Shown here: positions 1-10,357 of the stretch, in pieces | Numbering within the stretch: position 1 is the first letter of the stretch | Layout of the letters: every line of letters starts with the position of its first letter | From: BOG-908 sp963795825 | GTDB lineage: Bacteria; Pseudomonadota; Alphaproteobacteria; Acetobacterales; Acetobacteraceae | DNA length: 64,000 nucleotides | Direction of reading: 5' to 3' | NCBI GenBank assembly: GCA_963795825.1 | Contig: CAWCIW010000004.1 | Coordinates: forward strand, 248,001-312,000 | Position numbers and translations under genes: made by a program | Notes under the pieces: model-generated | The model's database searches: none | The model's input: the letters and a program-made list of their open reading frames with translations, nothing else | Told to the model about the DNA's origin: nothing

Positions 1-1
1 C

Positions 2-2716
2 CTGCTCAGCGTATGGTCCGACGACCTGCCGCTCACCACGGTCGACGATTATGCCGAGAACGTGCTCAGCCAGCAGCTCAGCCAGATAAGCGGCATCAGC
101 CAGGTAGCCATCGGCGGCCAGCAGAAACCCGCCATACGCGTGCAGATAGATCCGGCGCGCCTGGCGGCCATGGGCATGACGATGGAAGACGTGCGCCAGG
201 TTCTCACCAACGCCACGGTCAATTCGCCAAAGGGCAGCATCGACGGAAGGCGCCAGGCTTTCACCCTGCTGGCCAACGACCAGCTCACCACGCCGGAGCC
301 CTACGACAACCTGATCGTGGCCTATCGCAACGGCGCGCCGGTGCGCATACGCGATATCGGCACCGCCGTGCGCGGCCCGCAGAACCGCGAGCTCGCCGCC
401 TGGCAGGCCACCAACGGCCACTCGCGGCGCGGCATATTGCTGATCGTGTACAAGCAGCCGGGTGCCAACGTGATCGCCACGGTCGAGCGGCTGCGCGCCG
501 CGCTGCCGCGCCTCGAAGTCAGCATCCCGCCTTCCATACATGTGCAGACCATCGTGGACCGGACGCAGACGATACGCGCCAGCGTGGCCGACGTGGAGTT
601 CACCCTGCTGCTCTCCATCGCCCTCGTGGTGATGGTGATCTTCCTGTTCCTGCGCAGCCTTTGGGCCACCATCATACCCAGCGTGACGGTGCCGCTGGCC
701 CTCGTGGGCACGTTCGCCGCGATGTATCTGCTCGGATACAGCCTCGACAATCTGTCGCTCATGGGCCTCACCATCGCGGTCGGTTTCGTGGTGGACGACG
801 CGATCGTCATGCTGGAGAACATCTACCGCCATATCGAGGATGGCATGGCGCCGCTCGAGGCGGCCCTGAAAGGGGCGGGCGAGATCGGCTTCACCATCGT
901 GTCCATCAGCGTGTCGCTGATTGCGGTGTTCATTCCGCTTCTGCTGATGGGCGGCATCGTCGGGCGGCTGTTCCGCGAGTTCGCCGTCGTGGTCTCGCTC
1001 ACCGTGATCATTTCCGCTTTCGTATCGCTCACGCTGACGCCGATGATGTGCGCGCGTTTCCTCAAGGCGGAGGACCACAAGCACGGCCGGCTGTATCGCG
1101 CGGTCGAGGCGATGTTCGACGCCATGCTCGGCTTCTACCGCCGCACGCTCGATGTGGCTTTGCGGTTCCGCTTCATCACGCTGATGGTGTTCTTCGCCAC
1201 GCTGGGCGTGACGGTGTTCCTGTTCATCATCATCCCGAAAGGCTTCTTCCCGCAGCAGGATATTGGGCTGCTGATCGCCATCACCGAAGCCAACCAGGAC
1301 ATCTCGTACGACGCGATGTACCAGAAGCAGGAGCAGGTGAACGCCATCATCGCGGCCGACCCCGCGGTTGCCAGCTTCGCCTCCCTGGTGGGCGCCGGCA
1401 ATGCGGGGCAGACCGCCAATAACGGGCGCATCTTCATCAACCTGAAGCCGTGGGGCACGCGCGATCCGATCATGAAGGTGATCGCGCGGCTCAACGAGAA
1501 AATGAAAAGCGTGGAGGGTTTCCGCCTCTACATGCAGCCGGGGCAGGACATCACGGTCGGTGGCCGGCTGTCGCGCACGTTGTATCAATACACGCTGCAG
1601 GATGCCGATCCGGCCGAGCTGAACCACTGGGCGCCGCGTCTGCTCGACAAGCTGAAGACCGTGCCCATCCTGCGCGACGTCACATCGGACCAGCAGGTTG
1701 CCGGCACCACCGCCACGCTCGAGATCGACCGTGACGCCGCCTCGCGTTTCGGCATATTGCCGCAGCAGATCGACGACACGCTCTACGACGCGTTCGGCCA
1801 GCGCGAAGTCACGCAATATTTCACCCAGCTCAACTCCTACTACGTGATCGAGGAGGTGCCGCCCGATCTGGAGGGTCGCGTGCACACGCTGGATTCGCTG
1901 TATGTGAAAGGCACCTCGGGCACCGCCGTGCCGCTCTCGGCGGTGGTCCATCGCAGCACCGTGCCTATCTCGCCACTGGCGGTGAACCACCAGAGCCAGT
2001 TCCCCGCGGTGACGATCAGCTTCAACCTGGCCCCCGGTGCGTCGCTGGGCGATGCCGTGGTGCAGGTGGATGGCGCGCGCGCGCAGATCGGCGCACCGCC
2101 GAGCGTGCAGGGCTCGTTCCAGGGCAACGCCGCGGCGTTCCAGTCGTCATTGAGCAGCGAGCCTTACCTGATCGCGGCCGCGCTTATCAGCGTGTATATC
2201 ATTCTCGGCATTCTGTACGAGAGCTACATATTGCCGCTGACGATCCTCTCCACCCTGCCATCGGCCGGCGTGGGCGCGCTGCTGATGCTGATGATTTTCG
2301 GGTTCGACCTTTCGGTGATCGCCATCGTCGGCATCATCCTGCTGATCGGCATCGTGAAGAAGAACGGCATCATGATGGTGGATTTCGCCATACATGCGGA
2401 GCGCGAGGGCGGCATGGAACCGCTCGAGGCGATACGCCAGGCGTGCCTCATGCGGTTCCGGCCGATCATGATGACGACGATGGCGGCTCTGCTGTCCGGC
2501 CTGCCGCTTATGCTGGGACATGGGGCGGGCAGCGAGCTGCGCCAGCCGCTGGGGTATGCGATGGTGGGTGGGCTCATCCTGAGCCAGGCGCTGACACTTT
2601 ACACGACGCCGGTGATCTACCTGTATCTGGACCAGTTGTCCCATTGGCTGTCGCCAAAGCCGGTTCGGCGCATGCCGCGGTTGGCGGCGGGGATGGCTGA
2701 GGCGGCGGGAGACTAG
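2..2716 (+). CDS. RND-family efflux transporter permease (MdtB/MdtC-like), 5' truncated by window edge
   Basis: Inner-membrane proton-driven pump subunit of a tripartite drug or solute exporter. The reading frame is open from base 2, so about 904 C-terminal residues are present and roughly the first 130 to 150 are missing. Visible hallmarks are the TM4 motif GFVVDDAIVMLENI with the paired Asp used in proton relay, and the TM10 motif IGIVKKNGIMMVDFAI with the conserved Lys. Residues such as SVSLIAVFIPLLLMGGIVGR resemble the MdtB/MdtC branch more than AcrB. A membrane-fusion partner is presumably upstream, outside the window. A repeat element begins directly after the stop codon. Family is secure; substrate is unknown. 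Confidence 0.93.
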   Translation: MLSVWSDDLPLTTVDDYAENVLSQQLSQISGISQVAIGGQQKPAIRVQIDPARLAAMGMTMEDVRQVLTNATVNSPKGSIDGRRQAFTLLANDQLTTPEPYDNLIVAYRNGAPVRIRDIGTAVRGPQNRELAAWQATNGHSRRGILLIVYKQPGANVIATVERLRAALPRLEVSIPPSIHVQTIVDRTQTIRASVADVEFTLLLSIALVVMVIFLFLRSLWATIIPSVTVPLALVGTFAAMYLLGYSLDNLSLMGLTIAVGFVVDDAIVMLENIYRHIEDGMAPLEAALKGAGEIGFTIVSISVSLIAVFIPLLLMGGIVGRLFREFAVVVSLTVIISAFVSLTLTPMMCARFLKAEDHKHGRLYRAVEAMFDAMLGFYRRTLDVALRFRFITLMVFFATLGVTVFLFIIIPKGFFPQQDIGLLIAITEANQDISYDAMYQKQEQVNAIIAADPAVASFASLVGAGNAGQTANNGRIFINLKPWGTRDPIMKVIARLNEKMKSVEGFRLYMQPGQDITVGGRLSRTLYQYTLQDADPAELNHWAPRLLDKLKTVPILRDVTSDQQVAGTTATLEIDRDAASRFGILPQQIDDTLYDAFGQREVTQYFTQLNSYYVIEEVPPDLEGRVHTLDSLYVKGTSGTAVPLSAVVHRSTVPISPLAVNHQSQFPAVTISFNLAPGASLGDAVVQVDGARAQIGAPPSVQGSFQGNAAAFQSSLSSEPYLIAAALISVYIILGILYESYILPLTILSTLPSAGVGALLMLMIFGFDLSVIAIVGIILLIGIVKKNGIMMVDFAIHAEREGGMEPLEAIRQACLMRFRPIMMTTMAALLSGLPLMLGHGAGSELRQPLGYAMVGGLILSQALTLYTTPVIYLYLDQLSHWLSPKPVRRMPRLAAGMAEAAGD

Positions 2717-2896
2717 GCAAGCAAGCAGTCCTTTTTCGAGAAAACGGACCAAAAAGCTTTTACTGTGACGCCTGCATCGCGGCTCCACCTCATTGCTGCA
2801 GGCGTATGCGCTCGCAGACAGAGCCCGAATTCCTGGGCAGGCGTCACCGTAAAAGCTTTTTGCTTCTTTTTTCTCGAAAAAGAAGGCCTTCCTTCC
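2717..2896. repeat. Composite hairpin repeat, copy 1 (full, ~180 bp)
   Basis: Both halves are present. The left half is a stem CCTTTTTCGAGAAAA followed by box AAAAAGCTTTT; inner arms GACGCCTGCA and GCAGGCGTC face each other; the right half mirrors the left with a GAAG-type stem. It fills the whole gap between two convergent stop codons, so it could act as a bidirectional terminator. Subfamily a (CGAG/CTCG loop with GC-centred box) at both ends. Confidence 0.85.
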
Positions 2897-2897
2897 A

Positions 2898-5098
2898 TCA
2901 CCACCGATAAGTCAGCCGCCCGATAACATTACGCCCCGCACCCGCAAAGCACCCGAACGCCTGCGAAAAGCAGGAAGCGACATAGTACCGGTCGAACAAG
3001 TTCTGCGCCGTGACCTGAAACGCCGCACCCCGCAGACCCGGCGACAGCCGCCCCAGATCGTAATGCACTTGGGCGTCCACCAGCGTGTAGCTCGGCGTGA
3101 CGAACGCATTCGTCTGGTCGCCGAGCGTGTTGCCGTCGTAGCGCACGCCGCCGCCGCCGCCCAATCCCGCGAGCCTGCCATCCGCCACCGTGTAGTCGCC
3201 GTATAGCGACGCATATTGTGCCGGTATTTCCGTCGGCCGCTTGCCGGAGAGCGCGCCGCTGTCGCCCTCGTACACCACGTGCTGGTAGGTATAGGCCGCG
3301 ATCACGGATAGCTGGCGGTTGATGCGCGCGTGCGCTTCCAGCTCCACGCCTTGCGAGTGTATCGCGCCCGTCTGTATGCTGGCGAAAAGATGCGCGGGGT
3401 TGGGGTCGGCTACCAGAACGTGGGTTTCCGTGAGGTCGAACAGCGCCGCGGTCATGAACCCGTCGAGATTGCCTGGCTGATATTTCAGCCCGGCCTCGTA
3501 TTGCTTGCCCAAAGTCGGCGAGAACGGCTTGCCGGCGTAATCCACCGAATTGGCCGGCTGAAATGAGCGCGCGTAGTTGAAATAGGGCGAGAGCCCGATT
3601 GGAAAGGCGTAGAGCAGGCCGGCGCGCCACGTGAACGCGCGATCAAATTGGTTGAAGTCGCTCGAAGGGGATAGCAGGTTACGCGTGTCGATCGTCGAGA
3701 AATCCTCGCGTGCGCCCAATTGCAGGTGCAGCCGGCCGATGCGTATCTGGTCCTCGGCGAAAATCGCCTCCTGGTTGGTGCTCACGCGCTGGCTCGTGGT
3801 CTGCGCGCCGCGCGGGATCACCTGGTTCGAGAGCGGGTGATAGATGTCGATCGGCGGCGCGCTGCCGAAATCGAAATCATAGGAGTCGCGCAGGTTCTGC
3901 CAGTTCACGCCGAGCAGCAGCGTATGCTGCGCGATACCGGTGTCGAAATGGCCGAGCAACTGCTCTTCCAGCGAGATCGTGTCGAAATGCTCTTTCGAGG
4001 CCGCGGTGTTGCGCGGGTAGGTGCGGTCGTCGGCGTCCAGGACACCGCCATATACCTGCTGGTAGAAGCTGCCGGCATTGGCGTAGCGCGCCACCGAACG
4101 CACGGTCCAGTCGGCGCTGAAATCATGCTTTAATTGGTAGCCGATCGCGGCCTGGGTCCTGTCGAAGGTCTCGAAACCGGTGTCGCCCACATAGGTGTTG
4201 GCAGGAATACGGCCGTTCGGGTTGGGCAATGCGGTCCCCACGGCGGGCAGCGAACCGTAGCCGCCGCCGCGCGGATCCTTCTGGAAGAACGCGTCGAGCG
4301 TCAGCGTGGTGTCGCTGTCCGGGCGCCAGGAAATCGAAGGCGCCACGGCATAGCGTTCTGATCGGGTATGCTCGTCCTGGCTGCCGGACGTGAAGCCGGT
4401 CGCGGCCAGCCGGTAGAGAAGTTTGCCGTCCGGATCGAGCGTTCCGCCGAAATCGGCAGTGCCGCGTACATAGCCGAACGTGCCGCCCTCGATCGAAAGC
4501 ATATGCATCGGCTCTGCGGTGGGCAGCTTGGAGGTGAGCGCCACGATGCCCCCGAACTCGCCTGGCCGTAGAGCACGCTGGGCGGGCCCTGCAGCACGTC
4601 CACACGGTCGAGCAGGAACGGATCGATCTGCTGCGTCAGGTAGAAGGCGCCGTTGAACAGTTTCAGGCCATCGAGAAACTCGTCGATGCCAGCTACGGCG
4701 TTGAAGCCGCGTATGCTGATCTGGTCATAGCGCGTGGAGAACCCGCGATTCTCGCTGGCGATGCCGGCCGTGTAGCGCAAGGCTTCGCCGAGCGTGCGCG
4801 CATCCTGCAGGTCGAGCTGCGCGCGCGTCACCACGGATACCGATTGCGGCGTGTCGATCAGCGGGGTGTCGGTTTTCGTCGCCGCCGTGGAGGATTTCGC
4901 CACGATGGCGGGCCGGCGGCGGGCGATCACCGAAATCAGCTCGGGCACGGCGCCGCTGACCGGCTCGGCGCTGCCCGCTGCCGGCGGGGGCAGCGGAGCC
5001 GGAGTCTGCGCAGCGGCGATTTGCGCTCCGGGCGCCACGAAAGCGATCAGCAACCAGCAGGGCAGGCTTGCCCGGTAATAAAGGAGGGGACGCGGCAC
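2898..5098 (-). CDS. TonB-dependent siderophore receptor, split by an apparent 1-base frameshift
   Basis: Outer-membrane ferric-siderophore transporter of about 733 residues once the break is bridged. It has an N-terminal signal peptide (GTG start at 5098), a plug domain (IDTPQSVSVVTRAQL ... ISIRGF ... RVDVLQGPPSVLYGQAS) and a 22-strand-type barrel ending in the aromatic terminus LTYRW. The frame changes at the C5 run 4549-4553: adding one base restores the usual plug sequence ASSGGIVALTSK. A Fur box lies about 65 bp upstream. The PepSY gene just upstream on the same strand fits iron acquisition. Function is known from the family; the frameshift is probably a sequencing indel, but a phase-variable or decayed gene cannot be excluded. 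Confidence 0.9.
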
Positions 5099-5160
5099 GG
5101 GAGACCTTTCCTGGAGACGCCGGCGCCCAGGGAAGGGTGCCGACCGTCGGTCCCACGCCT

Positions 5161-5179
5161 AATAATGAGAATGATTATC
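5161..5179 (-). promoter_or_regulatory. Fur box upstream of the TonB-dependent receptor
   Basis: The 19-mer AATAATGAGAATGATTATC matches the classical Fur consensus GATAATGATAATCATTATC at 16 of 19 positions. It lies between the PepSY gene and the receptor start at 5098, so iron-replete repression of the receptor is the natural reading. Spacing suggests the receptor can be transcribed from its own promoter here. Confidence 0.85.
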
Positions 5180-5241
5180 AATTGCAAGTTTGCTGAACTC
5201 GCGGGTAGATCCCGCCTGGCTCCAACCGCATCGACTGCAGC

Positions 5242-6379
5242 TCAGGCCCGCGACCGGCCGCGCCGCCAGCGCCGCCACCAGGGCAGCACGCCGGTCACCA
5301 CCAGCACGCAGGTCGCCAACCCCACGACAAGCACCACCACCTGCCCCGGCGGGCCCGAAAACCTGGCCGGTGTGAAAGGGATACAGCGACCGGACGAGCA
5401 GGCGCCCCACGCCGTCCAGCTTCGGCTGGTCGATCCACGCCAGGTGGCCGTCCGTGCGGCCGACCGAATACGTCACCCGGCCGAAACCCTCGTAGAGAAG
5501 CGTCCCGCCCGGCGAGAAACCCACATTGTAGAACCCGTGCGCCCGGTCCTCCGCGATGGACACGGGCGAGAGCGCCGGCGTGTGCGCCGCCGCATAGACC
5601 ACGGCGTCCCGCAAGGCCGCCGCGAAGCCGATCGCCGGCTGCGTGCCGGCCGGGGCGCTTGCGGGCACCGGCGCGTCGAACGGAGAGGCGCGCGGTGGCG
5701 ACACGGCTTCCACCAGCGGCCGGAACGCCTCGTCGAAGAAGTTCATCGCCACCGAGGTATAGGCCTCCCCGCACATCAGGAGGGCCAGCCAGAGCCCCGC
5801 CACCCGGTGCAGCTCCGGTAGCGGCCGACGGCGCCAGGCCTGCCGCGAGGTCAGGGCCGCCCGCCACCACACCGCCAGCCATCGGCGGCGCGGCACGGTG
5901 ATGAGCACGCCCAGCACGCTGAGCACGAGCCAGGCGAGCGCCATTACGCCCATGAACCACCGGCCGGCGGTGCCGGCAAACAGCGTGTAATGCAGCACGA
6001 ACACGGCCTGCAGCAGGCCGGCCCGGCTGGCGGCCGCGCGCGTGCTGCGCAACCCGGTCAGCCGCCCGTCTGCCGGATCCACGCAAGCCTGGTCGGACCC
6101 GTCGGCCAGCGCCGCCAGCGTCAGGCAGAGCGCGTCGCCGGGCGGGATCGCCAGGTCGAAGGCCTGGATCTGCCAGTCGGGATGCGCGCGCCTGACCATC
6201 TCGACGACGGCCACCGCCGGCTGGCCCGGCCGCGCGGCGACACGCAGCAGATGCGGGTTGAGTGCCGCGTCGAGTTGCGGGCGGAACACCAGGAGGCATC
6301 CGGTAAGTGCCGCGACCAGGAGGAACACCGCGATGGCCAGGCCGCAATAGCGATGTGTCGCCCAGATGAGCCGGCGCAT
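5242..6379 (-). CDS. PepSY-associated transmembrane (iron-regulated) protein, 1-base frameshift near C-terminus
   Basis: Inner-membrane protein of the PepSY_TM family, commonly found beside TonB-dependent siderophore receptors and thought to help in ferric-siderophore reduction. It starts MRRLIWATHRYCGLAIAVFLLVAALTG (split here only by frame of reading), with a first membrane helix, a periplasmic PepSY region, paired central helices and a final helix. At the C4 run 5343-5346 the frame shifts; removing one base restores a last membrane helix, then WWRRWRRGRSRA and a stop at 5242. Uncorrected, the frame instead runs on to 5159, through the Fur box. It precedes the receptor gene on the same strand. 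Confidence 0.82.
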
Positions 6380-6513
6380 ATTCGTTGCTTTCTCGTGGCA
6401 AGGGAGCAGGCGGCGCCCGGAATATACCTTGCCAGCCTATATGCTTGCAGACGTGGCGATTACGTTACCGCAGGGCATCCGCTGCTGTTTTCGCTGCGGA
6501 CGCCCTTCTCAGC

Positions 6514-7035
6514 CTAGTCGCCGGACAAGCGCGCGATCGGGTCCCAGCGATACGCCACCTGCGCCAACGCAACGCCCGCCAGCCGCGTCTGCCCCTCCGC
6601 CACCACCTCGCCGCCCAGATGCCGGTAGAACCACCTTCCAGGATTGTCGCGCAGCACCCAGACGAACACCGAGCCAAAGCCGCGCGCCGCCAATGCGCGA
6701 GCGGCGCCCTGCAGCATCAGCCGTCCCAGCCCGTGGTCGCGCCAATCGTCGAGCACGTACAACGTCTCGATCTCGGCGGCCGCCAGCCCGGGCGTGCGCG
6801 GCGGCCCCGCCGTGGTGAACCCCACGATGCGCGGCCCGCGCCCACGCGCGGCGGCCACCATCACCGTCGCACCGGACGCGATGGTCGCCCGGTATTGCAG
6901 CGCCATGCGCGTGGGCGACAGACCCGCCAGGTAGTCGTCCGGCAAGATCCCCGGATAGGCGCTGCGCCAGGCCGCCACGTGCACGGCGCCGATCGCGGTC
7001 GCGTCCGTCAGCTCAGCCCGGCGAACGTTGATCAT
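6514..7035 (-). CDS. GNAT-family N-acetyltransferase
   Basis: A 173-residue single-domain acetyl-CoA-dependent acetyltransferase. The start MINVRRAELTD at 7035 is chosen because this is the canonical first strand of the fold; the open frame upstream looks like non-coding sequence. The acetyl-CoA motif region reads VLDDWRDHGLGRLMLQGA, followed by the helix-strand VFVWVLRDNPGRWFYRHLG typical of small-molecule or RimI-like GNATs. Substrate cannot be told. It lies 169 bp downstream of rsmB on the same strand, with a decayed repeat in the gap. Confidence 0.85.
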   Translation of the reverse strand: MINVRRAELTDATAIGAVHVAAWRSAYPGILPDDYLAGLSPTRMALQYRATIASGATVMVAAARGRGPRIVGFTTAGPPRTPGLAAAEIETLYVLDDWRDHGLGRLMLQGAARALAARGFGSVFVWVLRDNPGRWFYRHLGGEVVAEGQTRLAGVALAQVAYRWDPIARLSGD

Positions 7036-7103
7036 CGGCGACCCCTGCACCGCGCGCTCCCGGTCTGTTGGTGGGATTGGGCATAAACGCGGCAGGCGTG
7101 GCA

Positions 7104-7152
7104 AGGCCAGGCAAGCCGCCCATGTTTGAAAAACCAACAAGCTTTCGCGGCC
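7104..7152. repeat. Decayed half-copy of the hairpin repeat (candidate)
   Basis: The stretch GGCAAGCCGCCC ... TTTGAAAAACCAACAAGC followed by TTTCGC lines up with the left half of the intact repeats (GGCAAGCAGTCC, TTTGAAAAA, ACCAAAAAGC, TTTTGC) with several substitutions that destroy the stem. It sits in the rsmB-GNAT gap. Assignment rests on eye alignment only. Confidence 0.45.
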
Positions 7153-7204
7153 GCGCCTGTCGAGAACCGCGAGGCGCGAGGCGCGGATGTCCGTGCCTGC
7201 ACGC

Positions 7205-8499
7205 TTAGGCGACGCGCTCCAGCACCGCGCCGAAGAACCCGTCGGTGCCATGCAGGCGCGGCGTCAATACCAGATACGGATCGGCGCACGGCACCGCCGC
7301 CGACAGAGTCCACGCCTCGCTCACAGGCACCACGCGGTAGCCTGCATGGCGCGCGAGAAAGCTTTCCACCTGCGCCTCGTTCTCCTCGGCCAGCAACGAG
7401 CACGTCGCATACACCAGCCTGCCGCCAGGCCGCACCAGGCGCTGCGCCGTATCGAGGATATGCGCCTGTTTCGGCAACAGCTCCGCCAGGTCGGTTTCGC
7501 TCAGCCGCAGCCGCCCGTCCGGATTGCGCCGCCACGTCCCGGTGCCCGTACATGGCGCATCCACCAGCACCCGATCGAAACTCTGCGCGCGCCGCTTCAC
7601 CCATTTGTCGCCGTCGACCGTCAGGTGCCGCTCCACGTTATGCACGCCGGCGCGACGCAGCCGCTTCACCGCACCTTCCAGCCGGACCTCGCTCACGTCG
7701 CACGCCACCACATGCCCGCGATTCTCCATCAGCGCCGCGATCGCCAGCGTTTTTCCGCCGGCGCCCGCGCACCAATCCGCCACGCGCATGCCGGGCGCCG
7801 CACCCACCAGATGCGCCACCAGCTGGCTGCCCTCGTCCTGTATCTCCACGGCGCCGCTCTGGAACGCCGCGCCGCTCGTCACCGGACGGCGATGCGCCAC
7901 CCGCAACCCCCAGGGCGAATACGGCGTCGCCGCGGCCTCGATCCCCTCCGCCAGCAAGGCCGCCTGCGCCGCCGCCACGTCGGATTTAAGCAGGTTCACC
8001 CGCAGGTCGAGCGGCGCCGGCTCGCCCATCGCCGCCATCTCGCCAGCCAGCGACTCGCCGAAACGCGCTTGCAGATGCGGCAATATCCAGTCCGGTATCT
8101 CCAGCCGCACCGCTTCGCCCATGCTCGGATGATCCAGCGTCCGCCCGGCCAGCGGCCGCAGCACCGCGCGCTCCTCGGCCCCAGCGGCGCCGGCGCGAAC
8201 TGCCCGCCGGAATAGCCCTGCAGCACGCCGTCGAACTCCCAGCCTTCCAGCAACAACGCAGCGCCCACCAGCAACCTTGCCGCGGGATACGCGCCGGCCT
8301 TGGCCAGCCACCAGCCGAGCCGTCGTTTAGCGCGCAAAACACCCCACACGCGGTCCGACACGGCGCGGCGGTCTCCTGAGCCGATGAAGCGGCGTTCGCG
8401 GAAGAAGTTGTTGGCGACGGCGTCGGCGGGTTTGCGGCCGGCTGAATCGATTTCTTCCAGTAGTTCTATCGCGGCTAGCAGGCGGGCGGAGGGGGTCAA
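7205..8499 (-). CDS. rsmB: RsmB/NOP-family 16S rRNA cytosine-C5 methyltransferase, split by a 1-base frameshift
   Basis: SAM-dependent m5C RNA methyltransferase of about 431 residues after bridging. The N-terminal part (MTPSARLLAAIELLEEI ... NNFFRERRFIGSGDRRAV) is the NusB-like helical domain. The catalytic domain carries the SAM-binding DWCAGAGGKTLA, motif IV VDAPCTGTGTWRRNPDGR and the nucleophile motif VYATCSL. The frame breaks at the C4 run 8179-8182; one extra base restores APLGAEERAVLRPLAGR. Because this is housekeeping rRNA modification, a sequencing indel is the likeliest cause. Exact target (C967 in E. coli) is inferred from the family. Confidence 0.88.
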
Positions 8500-8516
8500 T
8501 TGTGGGGGATACCTGT

Positions 8517-8677
8517 AAGGAAGGAAGGCCTTCTTTTTTGCAAAAAAAGAAGCAAAAAACTCTTGCTCCGCTGTCGCGGTTCTATCTTGTTAATCGAAGC
8601 GCCGTTGCCCGCCTCCCCGCGACAGCACCCCCAAAAGTCTTTTGCTTCTTTATCTTCAGAAAAGAAGGCCTTGCTTC
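8517..8677. repeat. Composite hairpin repeat, copy 2 (full)
   Basis: The left end is subfamily b (TTTTTTGCAAAAAA loop, box AAAAAACTCTTGC) and the right end subfamily c (TCTTCAGA loop, box AAAAGTCTTTTGC), showing that ends of different subfamilies can be joined. Inner arms are GCTGTCGCGG and CCGCGACAGC, unlike the GACGCCTGCA arms of copy 1. It abuts the guaB stop codon. Confidence 0.82.
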
Positions 8678-10165
8678 CTACTCCTGCCGATAATTCGGCG
8701 CCTCACGCGTAATAGCCACATCATGCACATGGCTCTCCCGCAGCCCCGCCCCGGTAATCCGCCGAAACCGTGTATTCGCCCGCAAATCCGCAATCGTCGC
8801 AGACCCGGTATAGCCCATGCCCGCGCGCAGCCCGCCCACGAGCTGGTGCACCACCCCGCTCATCGGCCCTTTGTAACCCACGCGACCTTCAACGCCTTCA
8901 GGCACCAGCTTCAAACTGTCGGTTATCTCCTGCTGGAAATACCGGTCCGCCGAACCGCGCGCCATCGCCGAAATACTGCCCATCCCGCGATACGATTTAT
9001 ACGAACGCCCCTGATACAGAAACACCTCGCCTGGTGCTTCGTCAGTCCCTGCCAGCAAGCTTCCGATCATCACCGATTCCGCGCCGGCGCCTATCGCTTT
9101 TACGATGTCGCCGGACGTGCGTATCCCGCCATCCGCGATGCTCGGGATATCGCGCGCCGCACAGGCCGCCGCCGTCTCCATCACCGCGGAGAATTGCGGC
9201 ACGCCGACGCCCGCCACCACCCGCGTGGTGCAGATGCTGCCTGGCCCGATACCGATCTTCACGCAGTCCGCACCGGCATCGATGAGTGCCACCGCCCCCT
9301 CGGGCGTGGCCACGTTACCAGCCACCACCTGCACCGCGTTGGACAATTGCTTCACCCGCGTCACCTGACTCAGCACGCCCTGGCTGTGGCCGTGGGCGGT
9401 ATCGACCACGATCACGTCCACGCCGGCGGCGATCAGCGCTTCGGCGCGCGCGCAGCCGTCATCGCCCACGCCGGTGGCCGCCGCCACGCGCAGCCGGCCG
9501 AGCTCGTCCTTGTTGGCCAGCGGGTGCGCCTGCGCCTTGTCCATGTCCTTGACCGTCACCAGGCCCACGCAGCGGAACGCCTCGTCCACCACCAGCAGCT
9601 TTTCGATGCGGTGCCGGTGCAGCAGGCGCCTGGCCTCGTCCGGCCCGGGATTGCCGGTCACCGTCACGAGGCCCTCGCGCGTCATCAGCTCGCGCACCGG
9701 GATCGCCGGGTTGGTGGCGAACCGCACGTCGCGGTTGGTGAGTATGCCCACCAGCCTGCCGTCATGCTCCACCACCGGGATGCCGCTGATGTGCCACTGC
9801 GCCATCAGCGCGCGCGCTTCGGCCAGCGTCTGCTCCGGGCGTATCGTCACCGGGTTCACCACCATCCCGGACTCGAACTTCTTCACCGCGCGCACCTGCG
9901 CCACCTGCTCCTCGATGGTGAGGTTCTTGTGGATCACGCCGATGCCGCCCTGCTGCGCCATGGCGATCGCCATCGCCCCCTCGCTCACCGTGTCCATCGC
10001 AGCGGCCAGCAGCGGAATGTTGAGCGAGATCGTGCGGGTGAGGCGGGTGCGCGTGTCGGTGCGGCCGGGCATCACCTGCGAGTAGGCGGGCACCACCAGC
10101 ACGTCGTCGAACGCCAGCGCCTCTGCGATGCGCGACATGTCTGGAAGTATGTGGTCGGGGGCCAT
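8678..10165 (-). CDS. guaB: Inosine-5'-monophosphate dehydrogenase
   Basis: NAD-dependent oxidation of IMP to XMP, the first committed step to GMP, cytosolic tetramer. At 495 residues it has the normal length. The TIM barrel is interrupted by a CBS pair (about residues 100-215: VNPVTIRPEQTLAEAR ... LVTVKDMDKAQAHP). Catalytic loop GIGPGSICTTRVVAGVG carries the active Cys; the flap region reads YRGMGSISAMARGSADRYFQ. The ATG at 10165 is followed by MAPDHILPDMSRIAEALAF; initiation at the inner MSRIAEALAF is also possible. Repeats lie on both sides, so it is probably monocistronic. Confidence 0.97.
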   Translation of the reverse strand: MAPDHILPDMSRIAEALAFDDVLVVPAYSQVMPGRTDTRTRLTRTISLNIPLLAAAMDTVSEGAMAIAMAQQGGIGVIHKNLTIEEQVAQVRAVKKFESGMVVNPVTIRPEQTLAEARALMAQWHISGIPVVEHDGRLVGILTNRDVRFATNPAIPVRELMTREGLVTVTGNPGPDEARRLLHRHRIEKLLVVDEAFRCVGLVTVKDMDKAQAHPLANKDELGRLRVAAATGVGDDGCARAEALIAAGVDVIVVDTAHGHSQGVLSQVTRVKQLSNAVQVVAGNVATPEGAVALIDAGADCVKIGIGPGSICTTRVVAGVGVPQFSAVMETAAACAARDIPSIADGGIRTSGDIVKAIGAGAESVMIGSLLAGTDEAPGEVFLYQGRSYKSYRGMGSISAMARGSADRYFQQEITDSLKLVPEGVEGRVGYKGPMSGVVHQLVGGLRAGMGYTGSATIADLRANTRFRRITGAGLRESHVHDVAITREAPNYRQE

Positions 10166-10239
10166 GGGCGCCGTGCTTTCGCTGCCTTGGCGCCGCTACA
10201 TAGGCTGGCTGGGGGGATTGGGCAACCTGAGGCGGTTGG

Positions 10240-10300
10240 GAAGGAAGCAAGGCCTTCTTTTTTGCAAAAAAGAAGCAAAAAACTTTTGGTCCGCTGTCGC
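10240..10300. repeat. Hairpin repeat, copy 3 (single left half)
   Basis: GGCCTTC stem with a TTTTTTGCAAAAAA loop and box AAAAAACTTTTGG, followed by GCTGTCGC (inner-arm type of copy 2). No right half is found nearby. It lies upstream of guaB and of the small lipoprotein gene, between divergent genes. Subfamily b. Confidence 0.75.
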
Positions 10301-10357
10301 CGGCTGTTCTGGACAGGGTGTGTTGGCGGCTTCCGCAGGGCGTGGCACGGTTCGGGC

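Noticed and set aside
2717..2896. Target-site duplication around the composite repeats
   Set aside because: The outer GGCAAG and CTTGCC sequences are parts of the repeat itself; no consistent flanking direct repeat was found.
8642..10357. Long plus-strand frame running into the small lipoprotein
   Set aside because: Antisense to guaB; only the lipoprotein part from 10358 has a signal and lipobox.
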